A stretch of 44,417 nt of DNA from Candidatus Aminicenantota bacterium. Lineage in GTDB: Bacteria > Acidobacteriota > Aminicenantia > Aminicenantales > Aminicenantaceae. Location of the stretch: positions 1,437,141 through 1,481,557 of the forward strand of contig CP070750.1 in the NCBI GenBank assembly GCA_020348385.1. The letters are read 5' to 3'. The position numbers were made by a program, and so were the translations under genes. Of the stretch, positions 8,247 through 15,398 are shown one piece after another (positions within the stretch are counted from its first letter, which is position 1; each line of letters opens with the position of its first letter). The notes below the pieces were generated by a model, which saw only the letters and a list, made by a program, of their open reading frames with translations, ran no database searches and was not told the DNA's origin.

Positions 8247-8603
8247 ATGGATGATGCTCACAAACTTCAACACCTCTTCCAGACCCTGGGAGATGTCAAC
8301 AGATTAAAGATTATCAAATTCATCGGAAACAAAGAAAAATCCGTTTCTGAAATCGTGGAAGCCTTAGGATTATCCCAACCACTGGTATCCCATCATCTGA
8401 GAATTCTCCGAGAGAGAGAGATTCTCCATACAAAAAGAAACGGGCCATTTATTTACTACAAATTAAAAAATGGGAAATTGCTCGATGCTTTAGGATTGTC
8501 TTTGGAAATAGCCAGTTCCACAAAAAGCAAAGGGCGCTGCGATCCTATGTTTTGCTGTCCACCTCGGTGGAGAACAAGATCCCATAAAAAAAAAGGAGGA
8601 TAA
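8247..8603 (+). CDS. ArsR-family repressor with a C-terminal cysteine cluster
   Basis: 118 residues. The winged helix occupies about 8-90: TLGDVNRLKIIKFIG, VSEIVEALGLSQPLVSHHL (recognition helix) and RNGPFIYYKL (wing). The usual ELCVCDL metal site of helix 3 is absent. Instead three cysteines sit near the C-terminus (GRCDPMFCCPPRW, about 97-109), suggesting metal or thiol sensing (inference). Start ATG at 8247 with AAGAG eight bases upstream. The AGGAGG of the next gene lies in its last codons, so the two are cotranscribed and probably coupled. Confidence 0.9.
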   Translation: MDDAHKLQHLFQTLGDVNRLKIIKFIGNKEKSVSEIVEALGLSQPLVSHHLRILREREILHTKRNGPFIYYKLKNGKLLDALGLSLEIASSTKSKGRCDPMFCCPPRWRTRSHKKKGG

Positions 8604-8607
8604 AATC

Positions 8608-9114
8608 ATGTGTTGTTTTGACGAAAAAACATCAGATCCGACGAAAAACAATATGCCAGAAGAATCCAAAGAACAGATGTGGGGGAAGATGATGGAATGC
8701 TGCTGCTCGGACATGACGGATGAAGAAAGGCAAAAATGGTCAAAAGACATGCACAATATGATGCACAACATAAAAGAATGCAGCGGCCCTATGATGGGTG
8801 CGATTATCGGAAAAATGCATGGAAGAGCTGTGAAAGGACATGCACCCTGGGATATGTGCAAAGATATGGTTTCCTCAATCCGCCAAACCCACCAGATTGC
8901 AACCTTAGTTACGCCTGAAGTTCAAGGCCTTTTCGAAGATTGGGTAGAGCAGATAAAAAAAGAGCTCCAGGATTATCTCCAGGACAAAAAAACGGTCGAT
9001 GTGAAGGACATCGCCAGCCACTTTAAAATTTCTAAAGACAGCGCTTATTACTTCCTGACAAAACTCGCTCAAAAGGGAAAAATTAAGCTCAGCATAGATA
9101 AGGACAAAAGCTAG
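8608..9114 (+). CDS. Cys/Met/His-rich protein with C-terminal winged helix, function unknown
   Basis: 168 residues, strong AGGAGG upstream. The first 88 residues contain 14 Met, 7 Cys and 4 His (MCCF at the start, GKMMECCCSDM, DMHNMMHNIKEC, GPMMGAIIGKMHG, PWDMCKDM). That composition is typical of soft-metal ligands such as Cu(I), Ag(I) or As(III); the assignment is inference. Residues about 105-165 look like a winged helix (VDVKDIASHFKISKDSAYYF, LTKLAQKGKIKL). It follows the ArsR gene by four bases. No signal peptide or membrane segment, so cytoplasmic. I do not recognise a named family; it may be a metal-responsive DNA-binding partner of the ArsR protein. Confidence 0.85.
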   Translation: MCCFDEKTSDPTKNNMPEESKEQMWGKMMECCCSDMTDEERQKWSKDMHNMMHNIKECSGPMMGAIIGKMHGRAVKGHAPWDMCKDMVSSIRQTHQIATLVTPEVQGLFEDWVEQIKKELQDYLQDKKTVDVKDIASHFKISKDSAYYFLTKLAQKGKIKLSIDKDKS

Positions 9115-9180
9115 GAATCACTTTCTTTTCCAAGTTTTTCCCCAGTTTTTCGTTCATTCGAACGGAGGGCTACATCAAAG

Positions 9181-9209
9181 TTGACACCGACTGATAAAAT
9201 TCATAGAAT
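9181..9209 (+). promoter_or_regulatory. Sigma-70 promoter upstream of the small HTH gene
   Basis: TTGACA (9181-9186), 17-base spacer, TAGAAT (9204-9209), 11 of 12 consensus bases. Expected start near 9216, about 40 bases before the ATG at 9256. It covers the TTG that would open a longer reading frame, which argues for the shorter protein. Confidence 0.65.
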
Positions 9210-9255
9210 TACCCACGAAAGGGCTGATTCCCAAATCGAAATTAGATGGGAAAAC

Positions 9256-9549
9256 ATGGAAGAAAGGCGGATTCTAGATTCTTGGAAGGAAATTGCTGAT
9301 TATCTTGGACGCTCTGTGAAGACCTGTCGGCGCTGGGAACATGAACTCGGCCTCCCTATCCATCGCCTCGAAGACTCTCCAAAAGCCCGGGTTTTTGCAT
9401 ACCAAGACGAGCTGGATCTATGGATCGAGTCATCTTCACAAAAGGTCAAGAAATCTAAAAAAAAGTTTAAAATAAAGATATCTCCGCTGAAAATATCTTT
9501 ATCGAACATAATTCCTGCCAAGAGGAAAAAAGACAACCACCATGAATAA
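9256..9549 (+). CDS. Small HTH DNA-binding protein (excisionase/MerR-like fold)
   Basis: 97 residues from the ATG at 9256. A TTG at 9181 would add 25 residues but lies inside a good promoter, and relatives begin near MEERRILDSWKEIADY. Residues 5-62 carry the domain WKEIADYLGRSVKTCRRWEH, ELGLPIHRLEDSPKARVFAY and DELDLWIESS. In Acidobacteriota-type genomes this domain often heads larger signalling proteins; here it is followed only by a Lys-rich tail (KKSKKKFKIKI), so it is a stand-alone DNA-binding protein. It has its own promoter and terminator, separate from the ArsR pair. Target unknown. Confidence 0.8.
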   Translation: MEERRILDSWKEIADYLGRSVKTCRRWEHELGLPIHRLEDSPKARVFAYQDELDLWIESSSQKVKKSKKKFKIKISPLKISLSNIIPAKRKKDNHHE

Positions 9550-9686
9550 TATGGGAAAATATTGTTCAAAAAGGGAAGAAAAGGGACATTTCATAATTAT
9601 TTATATGTTTAAATCGTCCTGCACCATATACAAAAAAAATTCTTCCTTATTCCTCATCTAAGCACTAGATGAAGGGGTAAGATCCG

Positions 9687-9717
9687 GGGGTGTTTCAAAG
9701 AATCACCCCTTTTTTTT
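9687..9717 (+). terminator. Rho-independent terminator
   Basis: Stem GGGGTG/CACCCC, a T-T mismatch, then TTC/GAA around an AAA loop, followed by eight T (9710-9717). It ends the transcript of the HTH gene, just before the convergent permease stop at 9723. Confidence 0.85.
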
Positions 9718-9722
9718 ATTCA

Positions 9723-12302
9723 TTATTCATATCGGAGGGAGTCAGAGGGATTTGCTCGTGCCGCTCGGACGGCCTGATAACCTACCGACAAAATGGCAAC
9801 GAGCAAAGCCAACAACATGGCCCCGAAAAACACAAAAATGCCCAGCTCTGCCCGGTAAGCATAGCTCTGCAGCCACTTTTTCATGACAAAATAGGCCGCA
9901 GGCCAGGCAATAATATTGGCCACGATCACGAGCAGAAAAAATTCCTTGCATAAAAGTCTGGTGATCTGTGCAATGCTCGCGCCCAAAACTTTTCGTATCC
10001 CTATTTCTTTGGTTCGTTTTTCAGCCATAAAGGATGCCAAACCAAATAAGCCGAGACATGCCACAAACACCGCAAGGATAGCAAAATATCTAAGCAAAGT
10101 CCCGATCCTCTGTTCCGTTCTGTACATCCTGTCATACCGTTCATCCATAAATCGGTATTCAAAGGGATAGGTAGGTATTACCCGTTTCCAAGTGTTTTCT
10201 ATAAGCCCTAGGGAGGTTGAGACTTCTTCCGGTGGAATCCGGGCGATCATATAATTGAGGTCATCGGGATTAACCGCGATTGCTAGGGGTTCGATCTCAT
10301 TCTTGAGCGTTTGATAATGAAAATTTTTCATTACCCCGACGATCGTGCCATTTTTACCCACATGGCTAAACCTCTCTCCTATGATAGAATCCTTATCCAT
10401 CAGTTTGGCCACTTCTTCATTGACTATCCACGCTTGGGATTGATCGGATATGTATTCTTTATCAAAACTCCTTCCCTCAGCCATCTCGATCTTCAATGTC
10501 TCAGTGAAATCATAATCCACGGAATTGAAACCAATCAATATCGAAAACTCAGGGTCCTTTCCTTCCCATTGGGCACCAGCAGAGTTGCTTCCGATATGTG
10601 TGGGGAGTTGGGATGTGCCGGTGACATTCAGGACTTGGGGAATTTGGACCAACTCCTGTTTGAGAGCATTATAGGATTTCCGAGTGTCCGCTCTCAAAGG
10701 AATATAAACCAAGTGTTCTTTATCCCAGCCCAAACGCATGTTTTTGATGTAACTCTGCTGTTGGTAAACGACAGCCGTCCCAATTATTAAAAGGATCGAG
10801 AGAGCAAACTGTATAACCACAAGGGTCCGGCGGAACAGGGAACCTCCTGAACCAGAAAAAAGGCTTCCTTTGAGAACCCTCGCTGGTTGGAAGGCGGACA
10901 GAAACATGGCGGGATAGCTGCCGGCAACCAATCCAGTGAACAGCGTGATTCCCAATAGACCGAGCAAAATGGTCTCGATGCCGGCCACACCCCAGGATAG
11001 CTCCTTGGATGACAATCGGCTAAAGGCAGGGAGTAAAATCGTAACTATCCCGACTGCGAATATCAAAGCTATAAATGCATACACGACCGATTCCCCATAA
11101 AACTGTCGAACTAGGTGTCCTTTCACCGCTCCTACCACCTTTCGCAATCCAACCTCTTTGGCTCGGTTGGCAGATCGTGCCGTGGAAAGGTTCATAAAAT
11201 TGATGCAAGCGATCAGGAGTACGATAAAGGCAATAACGGAAAAAATGTAGACATATTGAATGGCTCCAGCGCCTTTCTCATACCCGAAAAATTCGTGGAG
11301 ATGGAGTTTGACAAACGGCATCAGCCGTAGCTCTGTTCGGCTTTCAGGAAGTTTAGTTTTTATGAACCCGGATATCTGCTGATTCACTTGTTCGGCAGCA
11401 ATTCCATCGGCAAGCTGAACAAAGGTGAAGATGGAATTGCTCCCAAAATCCTCTTCCTGTGTTTGGCCCGTTCTTTTTAGTATTTCATATGGCACGAGAA
11501 AATCGAATTGAAGATAGGTATTGTGCGGAATATTTTCCATCACGCCGGTCACGGTAAAATCATACTTGTTATTGAGAGTGATCACTTTTCCTATCGGATC
11601 ATCATCCCCGAAGTATTTCTCCGCTAGATCCTCGGAGAGAACCGCAGAAAAAGGAGAGTCCAACGCCGTATTTTTATCCCCCTTGACTAGAGGATATGTG
11701 AACATTTTTAAAAAAGAAGGATCGACAGCCCTTCCGTTATCTTCGAAAAATGTATTGTCTTCGTATTTGAAAAGCACCCCGCCTGTCCAAACCACTCGTG
11801 TGGCATCGATGATATCCGCGATCTCTGTCTTGAGTGCGGGCCCCAGCGGATAGGGAGTGACATAAACATAAAAAATTCTGCCAGAGTAGTGTTGGTTCTC
11901 CTCCACTCGATATAGATTGGCGGCATTCTCATGGAATTTGTCATAACTCAATTCATCCAACACCCATATCGTTATAAGAAGACAACAGGCCAAGCCGATG
12001 GCCAATCCTGCGATGTTGATAATAGAAAATCCTTTGTGTCTCTTTATATTCCTCAAAGCAACCTTGAGATAGTTTTTTATCATCTGAAAACTCCAATAAA
12101 GTGAATTGGAAAGAAAAAGAGGAATGAGTTTCGCAATTTGACCCCAATACCACAGGGATGCTGCACCTACTCCCCTATCCTTCGCGATCTCTGTATAGAC
12201 CTCGCCAAAATCTCCTACTAGAGTGAAATGATCGCCCCCGCCATAAATTCTGGAAAGCAACCAATGCCCGAGTTTTGGCGGTGTCGTAAAATGCTTTCTC
12301 AT
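9723..12302 (-). CDS. Duplicated MacB/FtsX-type ABC permease, prefix domain 2
   Basis: 859 residues from the ATG at 12302, eight bases after the PadR stop; an extension to 12347 overlaps the PadR gene and was rejected. The prefix-2 domain (LGHWLLSRIYGG, LVGDFGEVYTEIA, LWYWGQIAKLIPL) covers about 1-72. Then a membrane helix (GLAIGLACCLLITIWVL), periplasmic core (LSEDLAEKYFGDDDPIGKV), FtsX block (SANRAKEVGLRKVVGAVKGH), second core, and last FtsX block (EKRTKEIGIRKVLGASIAQ) ending NPSDSLRYE. No ATPase domain. It is the last gene of the minus-strand series adaptor - ATPase - small protein - PadR - permease, so it is the permease most directly tied to the ATPase and adaptor. Confidence 0.93.
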   Translation of the reverse strand: MRKHFTTPPKLGHWLLSRIYGGGDHFTLVGDFGEVYTEIAKDRGVGAASLWYWGQIAKLIPLFLSNSLYWSFQMIKNYLKVALRNIKRHKGFSIINIAGLAIGLACCLLITIWVLDELSYDKFHENAANLYRVEENQHYSGRIFYVYVTPYPLGPALKTEIADIIDATRVVWTGGVLFKYEDNTFFEDNGRAVDPSFLKMFTYPLVKGDKNTALDSPFSAVLSEDLAEKYFGDDDPIGKVITLNNKYDFTVTGVMENIPHNTYLQFDFLVPYEILKRTGQTQEEDFGSNSIFTFVQLADGIAAEQVNQQISGFIKTKLPESRTELRLMPFVKLHLHEFFGYEKGAGAIQYVYIFSVIAFIVLLIACINFMNLSTARSANRAKEVGLRKVVGAVKGHLVRQFYGESVVYAFIALIFAVGIVTILLPAFSRLSSKELSWGVAGIETILLGLLGITLFTGLVAGSYPAMFLSAFQPARVLKGSLFSGSGGSLFRRTLVVIQFALSILLIIGTAVVYQQQSYIKNMRLGWDKEHLVYIPLRADTRKSYNALKQELVQIPQVLNVTGTSQLPTHIGSNSAGAQWEGKDPEFSILIGFNSVDYDFTETLKIEMAEGRSFDKEYISDQSQAWIVNEEVAKLMDKDSIIGERFSHVGKNGTIVGVMKNFHYQTLKNEIEPLAIAVNPDDLNYMIARIPPEEVSTSLGLIENTWKRVIPTYPFEYRFMDERYDRMYRTEQRIGTLLRYFAILAVFVACLGLFGLASFMAEKRTKEIGIRKVLGASIAQITRLLCKEFFLLVIVANIIAWPAAYFVMKKWLQSYAYRAELGIFVFFGAMLLALLVAILSVGYQAVRAARANPSDSLRYE

Positions 12303-12310
12303 CCGGAACT

Positions 12311-12634
12311 TTAGATCGATAAGGCTATTTCTGGGAAATCGGCCCACATAATCTCATTAACCCTTTTGATTTCACCCAACGCTTGGATACCCCTATCGGT
12401 AAGATGGTAATATCTTTTGCTCAATCCCTTTCTCTCTGGTGTAGCCTCGCCTATATAGGCTGTTAGGTAGCCCTTTTTTGCTAGCCTATCCAGCGGAAAA
12501 TAAATCCCACCCAGGGATAACTTCTTCCCTGTGACGTCTGCAATGTAGTTATAGATGGTTGTGCCGTAGGCATTCTCTTTCAATCTCCAAACCGAAAGAA
12601 GGATCAACTCCTCCAATTTTGTCAGCATCTCCAT
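12311..12634 (-). CDS. PadR-family regulator (partner of prefix-2 permease)
   Basis: 107 residues. MEMLTKLEELILLSVWRL, LSLGGIYFPLDRLAKKGYL and SKRYYHLTDRGIQAL are the PadR winged-helix elements. AGAGAGGTG lies six bases before the ATG. It matches the PadR at 7741-8064 in length and register. Two AT-rich dyads lie upstream (12661-12679 and 12709-12721). Its gene is eight bases before the permease. Confidence 0.92.
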   Translation of the reverse strand: MEMLTKLEELILLSVWRLKENAYGTTIYNYIADVTGKKLSLGGIYFPLDRLAKKGYLTAYIGEATPERKGLSKRYYHLTDRGIQALGEIKRVNEIMWADFPEIALSI

Positions 12635-12660
12635 GGCGCACCTCTCTTTTCAACTAAGCA

Positions 12661-12721
12661 TATTCTTCATATTAGAATACGCGAAATAAACAAAACAGGC
12701 TCCCTTTTTCTAATTATTAGA
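12661..12721. promoter_or_regulatory. Two AT-rich dyads upstream of the third PadR gene
   Basis: TATTCT-N7-AGAATA (12661-12679) is 27 bases upstream of the PadR ATG and has the same 7-base spacer as the PadR dyad at 4157-4177. A 13-bp palindrome, TCTAATTATTAGA, lies at 12709-12721. They are operator candidates for autoregulation. No clear sigma-70 or sigma-54 promoter was found here, so the gene may be read from the upstream operon. Confidence 0.35.
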
Positions 12722-12763
12722 AATTATTTCGGAGGACCAAACAAAGAAGAGATGTTACACAAA

Positions 12764-12985
12764 TTATGCTTTTTGCTTGACTTTGAAAAGGACGGTACCC
12801 AGATATCCGCCATCGTTGATCTCTGCAATGTACAATCCAGGCTGAAAATGGGCACGTCTCTTGAGCATTGGCTCGGAAAGTCTTTCTAAAAGCACGCCCG
12901 CTTCCCAATCTTTGTTATTGCGGTCGCTCAATAAAATCGGGGCTCCTTTTTCAACCAGCTTTTCCAGTATGTCTCGTAGGCTCAT
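12764..12985 (-). CDS. Small conserved-looking protein of unknown function in the efflux operon
   Basis: 73 residues from the ATG at 12985, preceded by AGAGAGGCAGAC; six upstream codons to 13003 lack a ribosome site. Soluble, no signal peptide, no cysteine. Sequence features: MSLRDILEKLVEKGAPILLS, then ERLSEPMLKRRAHFQPG and a beta-rich end (YIAEINDGGYLGTVLFKVK). I do not recognise the family. It sits between the ATPase gene (109 bases upstream) and the PadR-permease pair on the same strand, so a role in the exporter or its regulation is possible. Confidence 0.7.
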   Translation of the reverse strand: MSLRDILEKLVEKGAPILLSDRNNKDWEAGVLLERLSEPMLKRRAHFQPGLYIAEINDGGYLGTVLFKVKQKA

Positions 12986-13094
12986 GTCTGCCTCTCTTTT
13001 CAAATATGACCTCTACTTATATAAGACGAATTTTTTCACCATTTGGTTACTTAAATCCGAAAAATAATCCAAATTTTTTCGAAATGAAAAAAAC

Positions 13095-13784
13095 TCAGAT
13101 TCTGAATTCCTCCTGAATATTCTCCGAAACGATGTGCCCATCGAACAAGTGAATGGTCCGATGGCTGTACTCCGCATAAGCCGGAGAGTGAGTCACCATG
13201 ACGATCGTAGTTCCCGCTTCATGAAGCTCCCCGACTATCCTCATCACTTCCTCTCCATGTGCAGAATCAAGATTTCCTGTGGGCTCATCTGCCAAGATCA
13301 ATTTCGGCCGTGCAACGATCGCTCTAGCCACAGCCACTCTCTGCTGTTGGCCTCCCGATAATTGCTGGGGAAAATGATTTTTCCTCGCCATAATCTCCAT
13401 CTGCTCAAGGACTTCGGATACTCTTTTTTTTCTCTCTGCTGCAGAATATCCCAGGTAAAGCAATGGAAGCTCAGCATTTTCGTACACGGTTAGCTCATCG
13501 ATCAGATTAAAGCTCTGGAAAACAAATCCGATGTTGTTTTTCCGTAGATTCGCTCGCTGCCGCTCAGAATAACCGCCCACCTCTTCACCCATGAAGAGAT
13601 ATTCTCCCTCAGATGGCTTATCGATCATCCCGAGCACATTTAGCAGGGTGGACTTTCCGCACCCAGAGGGTCCCATGACGGCAACATACTCCCCCTCTTT
13701 TACTTCCAGGTTCACATTGTTCAACGCCGTCGTTTCGACTTCTTCTGTTCTGTAGATTTTTTTCAAGTCTTTGGTTTTAATCAT
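13095..13784 (-). CDS. ABC transporter ATP-binding protein, LolD/MacB type
   Basis: 229 residues. Walker A GPSGCGKS (38-45), Q-loop Q90, signature LSGGQ (142-146), Walker B LILADE (162-167) followed by PTGNLD, and switch His199 (VTHS). GGAGG precedes the ATG by five bases. This family energises FtsX/MacB permeases in the inner membrane, as in LolCDE and MacB. It is the only ATPase gene in the window and lies between the adaptor gene and the PadR-permease genes, so it probably serves several of the ATPase-less permeases (inference). Confidence 0.95.
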   Translation of the reverse strand: MIKTKDLKKIYRTEEVETTALNNVNLEVKEGEYVAVMGPSGCGKSTLLNVLGMIDKPSEGEYLFMGEEVGGYSERQRANLRKNNIGFVFQSFNLIDELTVYENAELPLLYLGYSAAERKKRVSEVLEQMEIMARKNHFPQQLSGGQQQRVAVARAIVARPKLILADEPTGNLDSAHGEEVMRIVGELHEAGTTIVMVTHSPAYAEYSHRTIHLFDGHIVSENIQEEFRI

Positions 13785-13855
13785 ATTTTCCTCCGAAAAA
13801 AGTCTTTATTATGCACGCTGTCTTTATCTATAGACGTAAAATACACATATTTAGT

Positions 13856-15109
13856 TTACTTTAAAACCAATCTGTCCATATTCCCGAAGCTCTCGTAGGA
13901 TGATGTGATAACTTTTTCGCCCGGATCCAACCCTTCGAGCACTTCAAAAAAATCAGGATTTTGCCGTCCGAGTCTTATCCTTCTCTTTAGCGCCACATCG
14001 CCGGAGGAGTCCAAAACATAGGCCCAATTTCCTCCGGTTGTCTGGGAAAATCCTCCACGCGCTAAAAGAATCGCTTCGGAGATATCTCCCAGTTCCAATC
14101 GGATGTGATACGTTTGTCCGGCTGTAATACCATCAGGTGTTTCATCCACGAACTCCATGTCCACTCTGAACCGCCCCTCAACGACAGTGGGATATTTCTT
14201 GGTGACGCTGATGTCGTAATTATTTCCCGCAAATTCGAATGTCCCTTTTCTCCCGATTTCCACCCGGGCCAGGTAGTGCTCATCGATCCCTGCCATGATC
14301 CTGTACCCTTCAAGCGTATCGATTTGCCCCAAGTCCACTCCCGCTTGTTTGGATTGCCCTATTTCTGCGTCCAAAGATGTCAGATAACCGGAAACAGGTG
14401 CCCTGATGGTCAAGTTTTCGAGGCGAGATCTAATGATCTCCAGGTTGTTCTGCATTCGAGTTACCTGACCCTCTAAAGCATCGACTTGCCTCTCCCGGAA
14501 TTCTATATCCTTTGTCTGACTCTCGATGGTCAACTCCTTGTTCCTCACCAGATACTCATACTGGTCCTTTGCCAACTCGTACTCATGTTGTGCGATCAAA
14601 TCGTCCTTTATCAACTCCTGATAGCGCACAAAAACCCGCTTCTGCTGCTGAAGATTGTTTTCCACGAGTGCAAGCTGTTGATTCAAATTCAGGCGGTATC
14701 GCTCCATATCCAGTCTTGTGTTGCGAAGGTTGTTGATCTGCTGAAACAATTCAGACTCTCGCCACATCAAGTTTATAAGAAGAGTGGTGTTGGCCAATTT
14801 CAAAATCGGATCTCCCTTCTCCACGCTGGCACCAGCTTCCAAATAAATCTCCTCGACCGTTCCCCCCTCGACAGCCGTCAGATAGTGGTAATACGGGAGT
14901 ACGTTCCCCATAACCGGGATAAATTCCTGAAATGGCCCCCGGCTTACCTCAGAAACGGTGAGGCGTTCTGCTTTGACGTTGAGGGAGGATTTGCTCATTC
15001 CAAAAACAAAAATGTATATAACAAAGATTATAAATAGCCCCGACCCAGCAAACATTGCAATTTTTTTTGGAGGCCATTTCTTTTTTTTGATCTGTCTATC
15101 CATTCCCAT
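13856..15109 (-). CDS. MacA/HlyD-type periplasmic adaptor (membrane fusion) protein
   Basis: 417 residues from the ATG at 15109, seven bases after AAGGAG. A longer frame to 15238 would run through the sigma-54 promoter at 15156-15171 and was rejected. A Lys-rich N-terminus and one membrane helix (about 17-37) anchor it in the inner membrane. Then comes a biotinyl-lipoyl half (GGTVEEIYLEAGASVEKGDP), a long alpha-helical hairpin (about 110-235, QQQKRVFVRYQEL, RERQVDALEGQVTRMQNN), the second lipoyl half (IRAPVSGYLTSLDAEIGQ) and beta-barrel domains (ITAGQTYHIRLELG, LEGLDPGEKVITSSYESFG). First gene of the efflux operon; the ATPase follows 71 bases later. Confidence 0.93.
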   Translation of the reverse strand: MGMDRQIKKKKWPPKKIAMFAGSGLFIIFVIYIFVFGMSKSSLNVKAERLTVSEVSRGPFQEFIPVMGNVLPYYHYLTAVEGGTVEEIYLEAGASVEKGDPILKLANTTLLINLMWRESELFQQINNLRNTRLDMERYRLNLNQQLALVENNLQQQKRVFVRYQELIKDDLIAQHEYELAKDQYEYLVRNKELTIESQTKDIEFRERQVDALEGQVTRMQNNLEIIRSRLENLTIRAPVSGYLTSLDAEIGQSKQAGVDLGQIDTLEGYRIMAGIDEHYLARVEIGRKGTFEFAGNNYDISVTKKYPTVVEGRFRVDMEFVDETPDGITAGQTYHIRLELGDISEAILLARGGFSQTTGGNWAYVLDSSGDVALKRRIRLGRQNPDFFEVLEGLDPGEKVITSSYESFGNMDRLVLK

Positions 15110-15155
15110 TTGAGGTCTCCTTATTCGATTGGGCTGTTCATCAGGTCTAACGTTT

Positions 15156-15171
15156 TGCAATAATTGTGCCA
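15156..15171 (-). promoter_or_regulatory. Sigma-54 promoter of the adaptor-ATPase operon
   Basis: TGGCAC-AATTA-TTGCA on the minus strand, an exact match to the -24/-12 consensus. Start site expected near 15145, about 36 bases before the adaptor ATG. The enhancer dyads lie 55-92 bases upstream. Confidence 0.88.
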
Positions 15172-15225
15172 GTCTCACAAACCTGGAGGAGACATTCTGA
15201 CAGCAGCCCAAATTCTCAGTAAAAG

Positions 15226-15263
15226 TGTTCGATTGCATAACACGGGCTGTCCATAATCGAACA
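15226..15263. promoter_or_regulatory. Shared tandem enhancer (UAS) between two divergent sigma-54 promoters
   Basis: Strong site TGTCCATAATCGAACA (15248-15263, within a longer CTGTCC/GAACAG dyad) and a weaker 17-base site TGTTCGATTGCATAACA (15226-15242, inside GTGTT-N9-AACAC). The centres are 21.5 bases apart. The pair lies between the minus promoter at 15156-15171 and the plus promoter at 15331-15346, at usual enhancer distances from both. The same pair occurs at 4257-4294. Confidence 0.72.
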
Positions 15264-15330
15264 GTTATATTATAATAGGAACCGATTCAAAAATCTACGG
15301 AATGTCTGAGGAACTAAGAGATCATGCGAA

Positions 15331-15346
15331 CGGCACATATCTTGCA
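15331..15346 (+). promoter_or_regulatory. Sigma-54 promoter of the response regulator-kinase operon
   Basis: CGGCAC-ATATC-TTGCA; only the first base departs from TGGCAC-N5-TTGCA. Start expected near 15357, about 40 bases before the ATG at 15399. Implies positive autoregulation. Confidence 0.75.
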
Positions 15347-15398
15347 GTTTTCGCTCTCTACGAAAAAAATATAATGATGGCAACATGGAGATATTCAT

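Noticed and set aside
8105..13836. A shared TGTC...CTATAGACG motif at 8105-8121 and 13819-13836
   Set aside because: Spacing differs between the two, arms are short, and no promoter is placed to use it; probably chance in AT-rich gaps.
15110..15238. N-terminal extension of the adaptor protein to 15238
   Set aside because: It would translate across a consensus sigma-54 promoter, lacks a ribosome site and has no family support.
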